Source of the DNA: Candidatus Hydrogenedentes bacterium CG07_land_8_20_14_0_80_42_17
Lineage (GTDB): Bacteria; UBA8481
Assembly: GCA_002780065.1 (NCBI GenBank)
Contig: PEWQ01000010.1
Coordinates: 1 to 13,316 of the forward strand
Reading direction: 5' to 3'
DNA length: 13,316 nt
The notes beneath the pieces were generated by a model, which saw only the letters and a program-made list of their open reading frames with translations, had not been told where the DNA came from and searched no databases. The translations under genes were made by a program, and so were the position numbers. Positions 1 through 6,948 of this stretch are shown piece by piece; positions within the stretch are counted from its first letter, which is position 1; each line of letters begins with the position of its first letter.

Positions 1-56
1 ATTTGCACTTTCCAATTTACACTTTCCAATTTGCACTTTCCAATTTTCAATTTCAA
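1..56. repeat. 14-bp tandem repeat, about four units, cut by the window edge
   Basis: Three near-identical 14-bp units run head to tail: ATTTGCACTTTCCA at 1-14, the same with one change (G to A) at 15-28, and the exact unit again at 29-42. A fourth, decayed unit (ATTTTCAATTTCAA) follows at 43-56. The array may continue left of the window. It lies beyond the 3' end of the methyltransferase gene and overlaps no coding frame I can support. It looks like low-complexity intergenic repeat DNA, and I see no protein-binding signature in it. Confidence 0.7.
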
Positions 57-72
57 ATCATACCAGATACCA

Positions 73-116
73 AGACACTGAGATTATTTATCCATTTTTT
101 CCGTGTCTCAGTGCCT
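73..116. repeat. Intergenic inverted repeat (11-bp arms, one mismatch)
   Basis: AGACACTGAGA at 73-83 pairs with TCTCAGTGCCT at 106-116 with a single A/C mismatch, leaving a 22-base T-rich loop. It lies 9 bp past the stop codon of the methyltransferase gene, so it could fold at the 3' end of that transcript. Read on the minus strand the hairpin is followed by mixed sequence, not a U-run, so it is not a standard intrinsic terminator. A role in transcript-end protection is a guess. Confidence 0.5.
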
Positions 117-124
117 CAGTAGTT

Positions 125-1135
125 TTATTCCATATTGACTTGCATGACTCCGATTCTAATAACTCGTGATATCTTTTCAGCTATGCGGCGAAGCATATAT
201 GTCCTGATATATCGTCTCCGTCCCGTGCCATGCGAAGCAGTAAGCACTCCGAAAAATCTCTGTTTCAAGTTATTTCGAAGTTCAATATCTTCCCTCTCAG
301 CTTCGAATGTAAGATCAAGATCTGTCTGAGACAAAAAAATGTGCGGTGCATTGTCTTCAAAAAGATAAGTTCCAACAATGAGAGCGCGGCCGTCAGGTTT
401 GAGAAGTCGAGGAAGAGAATCCAGAATTCTAAATGTCTCTTCGTCTCCGTGAATTCCACCACTGTGAGACAATGCAAGAGGCCGAGTTGAGACAGACTCG
501 GCACCATAGGGCGGATTGGCAAGAATAAGATCGAATCGGCTTCGAATCCCCTCAAAAGAATCTAATTCTATAATTTTTCCATTGGTAATCCCGGCAAGAA
601 AAAGATTTATTCGGCACATGGCAATTGCTCTAGGATTCAACTCAGCAAAAATAACTCGTGCCCCGCGGCGATTAGCTAGAATGCCCTGAATACCCGTTCC
701 AGCATACGCGTCAAGAACAGTTCCTCTACTGAATAAAATAGCTCGACGAGCCAGCCGAATCGAATCGCGGCCGATATAAACCGCATCCTCTGAAAGGTCA
801 CACGCCGGATCAGAAATGAACCACTCACCAAACAAACGTGTGAGACGAATCATAGGAATGTATTCTCCATTATCAGTTTTGCGAAAAATTGCCGCAGTCG
901 TGAAATCAGAGAGTAAATCTTTATTAATACCGATCTCGCAAAAGTTTTCCTCAGTTAACTTTTCACCATCGATTAAGGCTCTCACTACTGCAGGGCGTTT
1001 CGCCGCCAAAAGAACGCGCGACCAAGTCGATGGAATTAATTGTCGGGACTCCCTCCATGTTTCAAGCGTATCAACCCACGCTATAGGATCGAGCCAATCG
1101 CGCAGGCCGCGCGGCAAAGAAAATTTTTCCCACAC
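125..1135 (-). CDS. Class I SAM-dependent methyltransferase with NPPY motif (MTS/HemK-like)
   Basis: This 336-residue protein carries a Rossmann-type methyltransferase core at about residues 120-260. The SAM-binding loop is VLDAYAGTGIQG (140-151), the acidic end of strand 2 is E165 in FAELNPRA, and the catalytic motif is NPPY (207-210). NPPY is typical of enzymes that methylate amide or exocyclic nitrogens in protein glutamine, RNA or DNA bases. The target cannot be read from the sequence. The N-terminal 100 residues and the basic C-terminus (HGTGRRRYIR onward) match no domain I recognise, and may provide substrate binding. The start is uncertain: GTG at 1133-1135 has GGAG only 2 nt upstream, and the frame stays open back to a TAA at 1187-1189 without another ATG, GTG or TTG. 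It follows fabF by about 100 bp and may be co-transcribed. Alternative readings are an RNA guanine-N2 methylase or a PrmC-like enzyme. Confidence 0.75.
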   Translation of the reverse strand: MWEKFSLPRGLRDWLDPIAWVDTLETWRESRQLIPSTWSRVLLAAKRPAVVRALIDGEKLTEENFCEIGINKDLLSDFTTAAIFRKTDNGEYIPMIRLTRLFGEWFISDPACDLSEDAVYIGRDSIRLARRAILFSRGTVLDAYAGTGIQGILANRRGARVIFAELNPRAIAMCRINLFLAGITNGKIIELDSFEGIRSRFDLILANPPYGAESVSTRPLALSHSGGIHGDEETFRILDSLPRLLKPDGRALIVGTYLFEDNAPHIFLSQTDLDLTFEAEREDIELRNNLKQRFFGVLTASHGTGRRRYIRTYMLRRIAEKISRVIRIGVMQVNME

Positions 1136-1183
1136 CGCTCCAAATTTGAGTTCAAGAATTTCTACTAAAGATAAATTAAATTT

Positions 1184-1213
1184 GGATTAACCGTATAAGG
1201 ATTGAATCGTATA
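1184..1213. repeat. Imperfect tandem direct repeat between fabF and the methyltransferase
   Basis: On the minus strand TATACGATTCAATCC (1199-1213) is followed after one T by TATACGGTTAATCC (1184-1197). The two differ by one substitution and one missing base. The pair lies about 50 bp upstream of the methyltransferase start and just past the fabF stop. Two copies on the same helical face spacing (about 15-16 bp) could be an operator, or just a small duplication. Confidence 0.45.
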
Positions 1214-1237
1214 TGAGATGAAATATTCGTAAGCTTT

Positions 1238-2473
1238 TTACACTGCTCTGAACGCAAGAACAGCGTTCTGACCGCCGAAGCCGAACGAATTAGATAAAGC
1301 AAACCGAACTTTCTTCTCGCGCGCAGTATTCGGAACGTAGTCCAAATCACATTGCGGATCAGGGTTATCGAGGTTTATAGTCGGATGTATCTTCCCTGTT
1401 GTAATGCTCAGAACAGTTGCCGTCGCTTCGATGCCGCCTGCCGCTCCGAATGTATGACCGGTCATGGATTTCAAAGATGAAATCATAACGCTGTGGGCAT
1501 GTTCATTGAGTGCTCCTTTAATCGCCAGAGTTTCAGCCGCATCATTAGCAGGAGTTGAAGTGCCATGCGCATTGATGTAATCCACTTCGTTGATTTTCGC
1601 GCCTGAATCTCTTATTGCCGCAAGAATCGCATTCTTTGCTCCAGCCCCCTCAGGGTGCGGCGCAACAATGTGATACGCATCGCACGTGGCTCCGAATCCC
1701 GCAAACTCTGCGTAAATTCGCGCTCCTCTCTTTCGCGCAGATTCGAATTCCTCAAGCAAAAGTATTCCGGAGCCCTCTCCAATAACAAATCCATCTCTAT
1801 CACGGTCGAACGGCCTCGATGCCTTAGTCGGTTCCGAATTTCTTCGTGATAACGCCTTCATAGCATCGTAGCCGTCCATTACTACAGGATTGATCGTCGC
1901 TTCCGCACCGCCGGAAAAAATCACGTCGGCGCGTCCGCTTCGAATTAAATCGAGAGCCAGACCAAGCGCATGCGAGCCTGACGCGCACGCAGTCGTGACG
2001 TCGATGTTTACTCCTGTTATTCCTAATTCCAATGCGACAGCGCTTGCCGCCATATTCACAATGGCTTTAGGAATTGCAAAAGGTCTTGAATGTCCCGGCC
2101 CTCTGTCTCTGTAATTCACCGCAGAAAATGTCGAGTCCTCATAGTCGCCTGCCGCAACTCCCAGAGATACTCCAACGCGAAAAGCATCAAGTTTTCCGAG
2201 TTCCAATCCTGAATCAGAAAGCGCCATCTTTGCAGCCGCAACTGCGAATTGGGAGAATCTAGCCATTCGCTTCTGAGCCTTTACCGAAATCCATTCGTTA
2301 GGATCGAAGTTCAAAACTTCTCCTGCAATTTGCGAAGCATGACCGTCAGGATTAAATGCATGAACTCTATCGATTCCGGATTTTCCGGCTAAAGCTGACT
2401 GCCAGAAATTTTCTTTCCCAATTCCAATCGGAGTCACAACTCCGATCCCGGTAACAACAACTCTTCTAGTCAT
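1238..2473 (-). CDS. fabF: Beta-ketoacyl-ACP synthase II (FabF)
   Basis: FabF condenses malonyl-ACP with a growing acyl-ACP in type II fatty acid elongation, in the cytoplasm. The 411-residue length is normal for the family. The thiolase-fold Cys-His-His triad is complete: C163 in TTACASGSHAL, H303 in NAHGTSTPAND, and H340 in MTGHTFGAAGG, with K335 just before the last. The glycine-rich SNSFGFGGQNA at 394-404 near the C-terminus is the usual oxyanion-side loop. The ATG at 2471-2473 has GAGGGG (2477-2482) only 3 nt upstream, a short but plausible spacing, and MTRRVVVTGIGVVTPIG is the expected family N-terminus. The gene stands apart from the usual fab partners: no acpP, fabD, fabG or fabH is in view. 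It follows the second glycosyltransferase-like gene by 72 bp and may be read from its own weak promoter or through from upstream. Confidence 0.96.
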   Translation of the reverse strand: MTRRVVVTGIGVVTPIGIGKENFWQSALAGKSGIDRVHAFNPDGHASQIAGEVLNFDPNEWISVKAQKRMARFSQFAVAAAKMALSDSGLELGKLDAFRVGVSLGVAAGDYEDSTFSAVNYRDRGPGHSRPFAIPKAIVNMAASAVALELGITGVNIDVTTACASGSHALGLALDLIRSGRADVIFSGGAEATINPVVMDGYDAMKALSRRNSEPTKASRPFDRDRDGFVIGEGSGILLLEEFESARKRGARIYAEFAGFGATCDAYHIVAPHPEGAGAKNAILAAIRDSGAKINEVDYINAHGTSTPANDAAETLAIKGALNEHAHSVMISSLKSMTGHTFGAAGGIEATATVLSITTGKIHPTINLDNPDPQCDLDYVPNTAREKKVRFALSNSFGFGGQNAVLAFRAV

Positions 2474-2502
2474 CTTCCCCTCGCTGATTTAAAACTTATT
2501 CT

Positions 2503-2531
2503 ATTCTAAAAAACTATGCTTCATCCAGCAA
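2503..2531 (-). promoter_or_regulatory. Possible sigma-70 promoter for fabF
   Basis: On the minus strand TTGCTG (2526-2531) and TAGAAT (2503-2508) are separated by 17 bp. The -10 matches consensus at 5 of 6 positions, the -35 at only 3. The start point would fall near 2496, giving a leader of about 22 nt before the fabF ATG. Weak evidence, as the gap is A+T-rich. Confidence 0.3.
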
Positions 2532-2545
2532 TACTTCAAAAATAT

Positions 2546-4495
2546 TTACTCATTACGCAGTTCGTAAAGTCCGACCCATTCCTCTCCACGCTCCTCTTTG
2601 AGCATTATGCAGTATGAATCGTTCGAAAGCATCTCTCTCACAATCTCTGTATCACGACTGCATAGAGGAGGTTCCCTCTCGCCAATCTTAATCGCAGAGT
2701 TGTAAGTCGGCTCGTTCAAAAGAATATGCGTTATTCCAGCGCGCTTAAGGTCTTTCCATAAAGTCTTCGCAGAATGGCTCGCATGAGCTCTATCGTAGAC
2801 TCTGCCGCGTTCCCAATAACCGTCAAAAATTATTCGCCTCTGAGTATAAAAAGTCCGCGACTCGCCAATCGAATAAATAACGGCAGAAGATTTCGTTCTT
2901 TCATTGATAAGAAGTTGATATGGATATGTGTTGCATGTCAGCTCGATGTATCTATTCATATTAAAAAATCCTGAGTGAAGCATAAGACTAGGCATATACC
3001 TATCAGTGGCAATCACCGAGGCTCCGAACGAAATGAAACCGGCAAAAATCGAGATTGCAATAAGTTTTCTGCTTCGAGCCAAAATCAAAGAACCGCTTGC
3101 AGAAAGCAAAACAAAAGTCGGCAGTAGAAATCTGGATTGACCGTGCCCGCCGATAAACCACAAAACAATAGATGCCGCAGAGGAGAGCATTATTGCTCGG
3201 CGGCGCTTATTTTCGTCAGAAAAGAGCATTCCAGCAAAAACTGAAGTCATGATTAATACTCCGATTGGGCCGTCAATGTTCAGAGACTTTGCTTCAAAAA
3301 AACTTTCAGCAAGATGAACAGCTCTAGCTTGAACCGCAAATAAAATGCTGTTTGCAGATTCTAATATGCCGCTCGATTCTGCGCTCATTGTTGCAGCTAT
3401 GTTAGGCGCAAGAATATGACCAACCATCAGATAGTTTCGCACTGCCCAGTATGAAGGAATAATTCCAACAGAAACTAAAATAAAGAATTTAGTTTTTAAT
3501 GAGGAGTCTCTACTCAACATTCTCCACGCAATAAAAGGCAGAGCTATTAAAGATAGCGTAGGTTTAACACCTAATCCTGCGCCGATGAGTAATCCTCCCC
3601 AGTATTCGTATTTTTTTCGCAAAGAAAGGTCTCTTATGTCAGCTTTGAGCCATGAATTTATTCCCCACATAAGCGCAGCAATCGAAAGCAAATCGTCTTT
3701 GGTATGAAAAAGAATTATGCTGACTATTGGAGAAGTCGCTACAGCGGCAGAGGCGATTAGTCCGGACAGAATTAGAGTTTTTTTCGAATCAGTATCTGAA
3801 GCAAGATTCACTACGATGCAATAACATGCTGAGACAAGCGAAAGCAAAAAAATAAAACCTGTCATGTTTGCTGAAATACCTGTTGAATCGAGCGCAAGCA
3901 GCGGCATGATCGCCATTCCAAATTCCTGCCAATAAAAATAATATCCGATCTCATCCAGCGGTCTAAGACTATGAGAAAGCAAAAACTGTCGAGGAATATT
4001 AAGATGATACGTAGTCGCATCCATTCCTATCGGAGGACCAAGCACAGATTGAAATTTCCAAAGCAATGCGATGAAAATTAGAAATTGAAAAATTGTTTCA
4101 CTTACAGTTAATAAATTTTCCGATCGTGATAAAGGTTTCTGAAAAGATGCCCGGCTAAATCTTCCAATAAGCAGAAGTGGAAAGATAAAGAGCGGCAACG
4201 CGGCAAGCGCAGGATAAAGAATTCCAAATGAGCCTATGACGATTACATAAATAGATAGAGCAAAATATCCGGTAAGTATTTCTTCAAACAAATAGGCGTC
4301 TTCTGCAAATATTTTCGCAACACGCCAGCCAATGCCCCACGCCGCCAATAATGAAAGTATTGTAAAAAGAAAAGGCATCAGCAATTCTTTTCCTTCAGCA
4401 GGCAGTCCAGCCAGAATAAGAGTCAGAATGGAACCAATTACAAGTATGATTCCGACAATCCAAACTAAATAATATTGGAGTTTGAATTCTCTCAT
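2546..4495 (-). CDS. Polytopic GT-C-type glycosyltransferase, signature residues intact
   Basis: A 649-residue integral membrane protein with about a dozen hydrophobic segments up to residue 495, then a soluble tail of about 150 residues. It has the pattern of the GT-C (ArnT/PMT-like) superfamily, whose members move a sugar from a polyprenyl-phosphate carrier on the outer face of the inner membrane. Seen directly: a first-loop acidic motif GMDATTYHL (D159, Y163, H164), TKDD (K266-D268), GVKPT (K311), WAVRNY (W350, R353) and QSRFLLP (R455). These spacings and residues recur in that superfamily. The acceptor and sugar cannot be told. The ATG (4493-4495) overlaps the TGA of the upstream paralog as ATGA, which predicts translational coupling. 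The soluble tail contains ITHILLNEP, mirrored in the neighbour as FTHILYLPI. It could instead be an oligosaccharyltransferase or ligase-like protein. Confidence 0.7.
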   Translation of the reverse strand: MREFKLQYYLVWIVGIILVIGSILTLILAGLPAEGKELLMPFLFTILSLLAAWGIGWRVAKIFAEDAYLFEEILTGYFALSIYVIVIGSFGILYPALAALPLFIFPLLLIGRFSRASFQKPLSRSENLLTVSETIFQFLIFIALLWKFQSVLGPPIGMDATTYHLNIPRQFLLSHSLRPLDEIGYYFYWQEFGMAIMPLLALDSTGISANMTGFIFLLSLVSACYCIVVNLASDTDSKKTLILSGLIASAAVATSPIVSIILFHTKDDLLSIAALMWGINSWLKADIRDLSLRKKYEYWGGLLIGAGLGVKPTLSLIALPFIAWRMLSRDSSLKTKFFILVSVGIIPSYWAVRNYLMVGHILAPNIAATMSAESSGILESANSILFAVQARAVHLAESFFEAKSLNIDGPIGVLIMTSVFAGMLFSDENKRRRAIMLSSAASIVLWFIGGHGQSRFLLPTFVLLSASGSLILARSRKLIAISIFAGFISFGASVIATDRYMPSLMLHSGFFNMNRYIELTCNTYPYQLLINERTKSSAVIYSIGESRTFYTQRRIIFDGYWERGRVYDRAHASHSAKTLWKDLKRAGITHILLNEPTYNSAIKIGEREPPLCSRDTEIVREMLSNDSYCIMLKEERGEEWVGLYELRNE

Positions 4496-6354
4496 TGCTC
4501 TCGCCTTTCAGTCAATTCATAAAGACCTAGCATATTTTCTTCTCGAATTATCGTTTTGCATTTTCCGATCATACTAAGAATTATCTTCTCGTCTTCGCCG
4601 CACTGAGCCTCAGCCGATTCTTTACCCAAAAGCTCTTTTCTCAAAGAAATCGGGAGATACAAAATATGAGTAAAGCCTTTCTCAATCAGTTCTTTTCTCA
4701 AAGAATCGGCGTCATGTGAACTATGAGCTAGTTTGAGCATCAGGTTTTTTTCTCCGAATCCATCGACAACAGCGTAACGGTGGAGATAAAACAATGATTT
4801 CTCGCCGAATGAAAGAACCTTCGCCGATTCCGGAATCATTTCATTCCCTGCTCTCTGCGGGACATAAGTCCGGTTCCATTTTGCGACAAAAAATACAGGA
4901 TCAATCTTACTCGTAAGAATCTGAATAAAAGAATGCGTCTTCTCTGAAAATAAAACTCCTGATGAAAAATTTATTAACAATGCAATGGCAATGCAAATCT
5001 TCAAAAGTCTATTTCGGACAAAGCCTGTATCTATGGTCAAAACCGGCCATAAGACGAAGAGCGGCAATAATTCTATCGAATTGCCGCTTCCCAGAATAAG
5101 CCATGAAGCAATCGAGATAAAACCTGCAATGACGACTTTTCGCAGAATCGAATTATTTTTAATAGAAAATATTGAAATAAAAATCAATATTAGAAAAACG
5201 GCTCCCAAAGGATAACTCAATTCTTCAAAATTAAAAACTACAAAACCTTTCATAAGAGAATTTATGCGAGTTAAAATATTTCCGATCGAAAATTCTTCGC
5301 TAAATTTAAATGAATATGTTCCGGAAAAATAATTTATGAATATCCAAAAAAGCGGGAAGATACTTGAAACAATAATAATCTTAAAGATTGTAGAAAAAGA
5401 AAACCTGCGGAACGAAAAGACTAGAGCAACCGGCAGAAAAACAAAAAGTGATGACGGATTTATTGCAACAGCCGAAGAAACCAGCAGCCCGTGCCAAACG
5501 GAATATCTCCAGCCATTTCCGCTCTTTGAAAAAAAAAGTCCGTGAATCGCCGCAAGCGTATAAGCAGTAGATAGCAGATAGGAAGATGTTGTAAGCAATA
5601 GAAAAAGAATAATTGGAGAAGTAATTATTACGCCAAAAGAAATTAGTCGGTCTTCAATATCGCATCTTTCATTCAAAATCGAAGAAGCAATCCACGCGAT
5701 AAGAAACGCGAAAAAAAATCCAAGTATGTTAACAGCAATGCCATTTCTATCGAGCGCAATAATCGGCAGAACAAGCATCTGGTATTGCCGAAAAACCGGC
5801 AATCCAACGGAATAATCAGTCAGAAAAATACTTTTTCGAACAATGGACTGATCTGCCGGGCCAAGATTGTTCGTCAATGCTTCCTTGCCTGTGATAGGAA
5901 CAAAAGTTGAAAATAAAGTCCAAATCAAACTCAATAATATGATGAATAACATGAATTTTGTTAAATGAGTTTTAACTGTCATGAGATTTTTTATGTCTGA
6001 ATTCAGCTTTTTCAAAGCACAAATTGTTTTCGTAGGAGACATCATCAGAGGTAAAATAAATAAAGGTAAAATTACAATCTGTATGTATAGAATGCCAAAC
6101 ATCCCTAAAAGCATAGGTATGATGGAGATGATTGCAAAGCCGACAAGATACTTCGACCATGGAAATACCGATATGGAAATTAACTTAGAGATAATATTTC
6201 CCACATTCCATGACGCAATAATAGTAAGCGAAACGGCAATTAAAGAAAAAAAATAGTCTAAGGAATTACCTGGAAATCCGGATTCAAACTGTAGAATACA
6301 GCCAGTTACAACTCCAAATACAACCAACAAAATAATTGTTATTTTTTCATTCAC
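4492..6354 (-). CDS. Paralogous GT-C-like membrane protein with degenerate signature residues
   Basis: A 620-residue polytopic protein with the same architecture as its downstream neighbour: a dozen or so hydrophobic segments, then a soluble tail from about residue 480. Homology to the neighbour is visible in matched segments: LLALDSTGI versus IIALDRNGI, TSPIV versus TSPII, and a tail ending in GLYEL in both. The key polar residues are replaced. D159/Y163/H164 of the neighbour become E158/N162/N163, K266-D267-D268 becomes S257-S258-Y259, K311 becomes N299, R353 becomes I340 and R455 becomes I427. So it is probably catalytically altered or inactive, perhaps a partner or regulator of the neighbour. 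It starts at GTG (6352-6354), since an in-frame TAA lies four codons upstream with no other start between. No Shine-Dalgarno is visible. It is visibly richer in A+T, Ile, Phe and Lys codons than ppdK or fabF. Function unknown. Confidence 0.72.
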   Translation of the reverse strand: MNEKITIILLVVFGVVTGCILQFESGFPGNSLDYFFSLIAVSLTIIASWNVGNIISKLISISVFPWSKYLVGFAIISIIPMLLGMFGILYIQIVILPLFILPLMMSPTKTICALKKLNSDIKNLMTVKTHLTKFMLFIILLSLIWTLFSTFVPITGKEALTNNLGPADQSIVRKSIFLTDYSVGLPVFRQYQMLVLPIIALDRNGIAVNILGFFFAFLIAWIASSILNERCDIEDRLISFGVIITSPIILFLLLTTSSYLLSTAYTLAAIHGLFFSKSGNGWRYSVWHGLLVSSAVAINPSSLFVFLPVALVFSFRRFSFSTIFKIIIVSSIFPLFWIFINYFSGTYSFKFSEEFSIGNILTRINSLMKGFVVFNFEELSYPLGAVFLILIFISIFSIKNNSILRKVVIAGFISIASWLILGSGNSIELLPLFVLWPVLTIDTGFVRNRLLKICIAIALLINFSSGVLFSEKTHSFIQILTSKIDPVFFVAKWNRTYVPQRAGNEMIPESAKVLSFGEKSLFYLHRYAVVDGFGEKNLMLKLAHSSHDADSLRKELIEKGFTHILYLPISLRKELLGKESAEAQCGEDEKIILSMIGKCKTIIREENMLGLYELTERREQ

Positions 6355-6355
6355 T

Positions 6356-6370
6356 ATGCATAGATTTTAT
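6356..6370 (-). promoter_or_regulatory. 15-bp start-site motif, copy 1 (glycosyltransferase-like gene)
   Basis: On the minus strand ATAAAATCTATGCAT ends one base before the GTG start. The same motif with one change (ATAAACTCTATGCAT) sits at the radA start (12640-12654). It contains the -10-like TAAAAT (6364-6369). It also contains an ATG out of frame with the gene, opening a five-codon frame (ATG CAT AGT GAA TGA) that ends inside the start of the real gene. Confidence 0.45.
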
Positions 6371-6392
6371 ATTGAGTAGCAGCACGTTGCAA
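6364..6392 (-). promoter_or_regulatory. Candidate sigma-70 promoter of the glycosyltransferase pair, near-leaderless
   Basis: TTGCAA (6387-6392) and TAAAAT (6364-6369) on the minus strand are 17 bp apart and match the consensus hexamers at 4 and 5 of 6 positions. A start about 7 nt after the -10 leaves only a few bases before the GTG at 6354, which fits the absence of a Shine-Dalgarno. The -35 lies in the middle of a perfect 16-bp palindrome. The pilin terminator lies just upstream, so a separate promoter is expected here. Confidence 0.45.
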
Positions 6393-6397
6393 CGTGC
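6376..6397 (+). repeat. REP-like element: GTAG plus 16-bp perfect palindrome
   Basis: GCACGTTGCAACGTGC at 6382-6397 is a perfect palindrome. It is preceded on the plus strand by GTAG (6376-6379) and two bases. A GTAG tetranucleotide at the 5' foot of a palindrome is the hallmark of REP elements mobilised by REP-associated tyrosine transposases. No such transposase is in the window. The palindrome could also be an operator, because it covers the -35 of the candidate promoter. Confidence 0.5.
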
Positions 6398-6414
6398 CTC
6401 TATAATTCGACCAT

Positions 6415-6450
6415 AAAAAAAACCGCCTGTCAAAAGGCAGACGGTTTTTT
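6415..6450 (-). terminator. Rho-independent terminator of the pilin gene
   Basis: Read on the minus strand, ACCGTCTG pairs with CAGGCGGT around the 8-base loop CCTTTTGA, and the stem is extended by A6/T6 flanks ending in a T-run. One internal pair is U-G in minus-strand RNA but would be a C/A mismatch in plus-strand RNA, so the hairpin is tuned for the minus strand. It begins 11 bp after the pilin stop codon, and separates the pilin from the glycosyltransferase-like genes. Confidence 0.88.
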
Positions 6451-6461
6451 CTAAATCAAAC

Positions 6462-6875
6462 TTACGGGCAATCGCTAGAAAATGCCAACTTTCCCTGCGG
6501 ACTGCTATAATATTGCCATCCTTCTGCAGTCGTGTTACAACCGTTAGCATTGGCAATCGACACACAAAGGGTATAGATATTACCATCTCCTTTGTAAAGA
6601 AAAGAGCCATTCCAAGGACTTGTCGGTGCTTGAGCCATGTAAGCTGACACGATGTATGTTGAAACATTGATTGACGCCGCAGTATTTGGATATTGATAGT
6701 TGGTTCCATAATACATTGCCAGAGAACCATTTAGTGAGCCTAATACTCCGGCTGTTTGACCGGCCTTTGACTGGCAGATAGCTGCAAATAGTTTCGGTAA
6801 TGCAATAGCGGCAAGAATACCGATGATTGCTACTACTACGAGCAATTCAATAAGAGTAAAACCTTTTTTTCTCAT
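6462..6875 (-). CDS. Type IV prepilin / type II secretion pseudopilin-like protein
   Basis: A 137-residue precursor with a class III signal. MRKKG is the leader, cleavage is expected after G5, and the mature protein would start with F6 with the invariant glutamate at mature position 5 (E10). The hydrophobic helix FTLIELLVVVAIIGILAAIA follows. A prepilin peptidase would cut and N-methylate it, and the product would assemble in an inner-membrane-based pilus or pseudopilus. Four cysteines (C34, C104, C113, C136) could form disulfides, with C104/C113 enclosing a short loop. The globular part has SPWNGSFLYKGDGNIYTL, recalling major pilins and GspG-type pseudopilins. The ATG at 6873-6875 is chosen over two in-frame GTGs (6885-6890), because those GTGs are part of a strong ribosome binding site. 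No assembly genes are in view. It has its own terminator, so it is probably monocistronic and highly expressed. Confidence 0.93.
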   Translation of the reverse strand: MRKKGFTLIELLVVVAIIGILAAIALPKLFAAICQSKAGQTAGVLGSLNGSLAMYYGTNYQYPNTAASINVSTYIVSAYMAQAPTSPWNGSFLYKGDGNIYTLCVSIANANGCNTTAEGWQYYSSPQGKLAFSSDCP

Positions 6876-6884
6876 TTTTATTTT

Positions 6885-6893
6885 CACCACCTT
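6885..6893 (-). promoter_or_regulatory. Strong ribosome binding site that fixes the pilin start
   Basis: AAGGTGGTG on the minus strand matches the ideal anti-16S complement AAGGAGGTG at 8 of 9 positions. It sits 9 nt before the ATG at 6875. It contains the two GTG codons that would otherwise be read as upstream in-frame starts. Confidence 0.85.
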
Positions 6894-6922
6894 TATTTTT
6901 GTTATGCTACATAAAACCTAAA

Positions 6923-6937
6923 GCAACTTCAATGCCA
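6923..6937 (-). promoter_or_regulatory. Sigma-54 (RpoN) -24/-12 promoter of the pilin gene
   Basis: On the minus strand TTGGCATTGAAGTTGCT holds a TGGCA -24 box (GG at 6936-6935) and a TTGCT -12 box (GC at 6924-6923). The invariant GG and GC are separated by exactly 10 bp, as RpoN requires. The start point would fall around 6911, giving a leader of about 35 nt that holds the strong ribosome binding site. Pilin genes driven by RpoN with a PilR-type activator are well known, which supports the call. No competing sigma-70 promoter stands out. Confidence 0.72.
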
Positions 6938-6948
6938 AATTGATTTAT

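Noticed and set aside
119-122. A fourth GTAG-type REP element at the left edge
   Set aside because: GTAG occurs here, but no palindrome follows it on either strand.
816-1190. A 124-codon plus-strand frame opposite the methyltransferase
   Set aside because: It is antisense to a gene with clear SAM and NPPY motifs, and shows no protein-like features of its own.
6347-6730. A 127-codon frame on the minus strand overlapping the pilin gene
   Set aside because: It runs in another frame through the pilin and its terminator, lacks any recognisable motif, and is explained as a shadow.
6876-6890. Upstream GTG starts for the pilin, giving a 142-residue protein
   Set aside because: Both GTG codons lie inside the strong ribosome binding site AAGGTGGTG, and the ATG at 6873-6875 is correctly spaced and gives a normal short leader.
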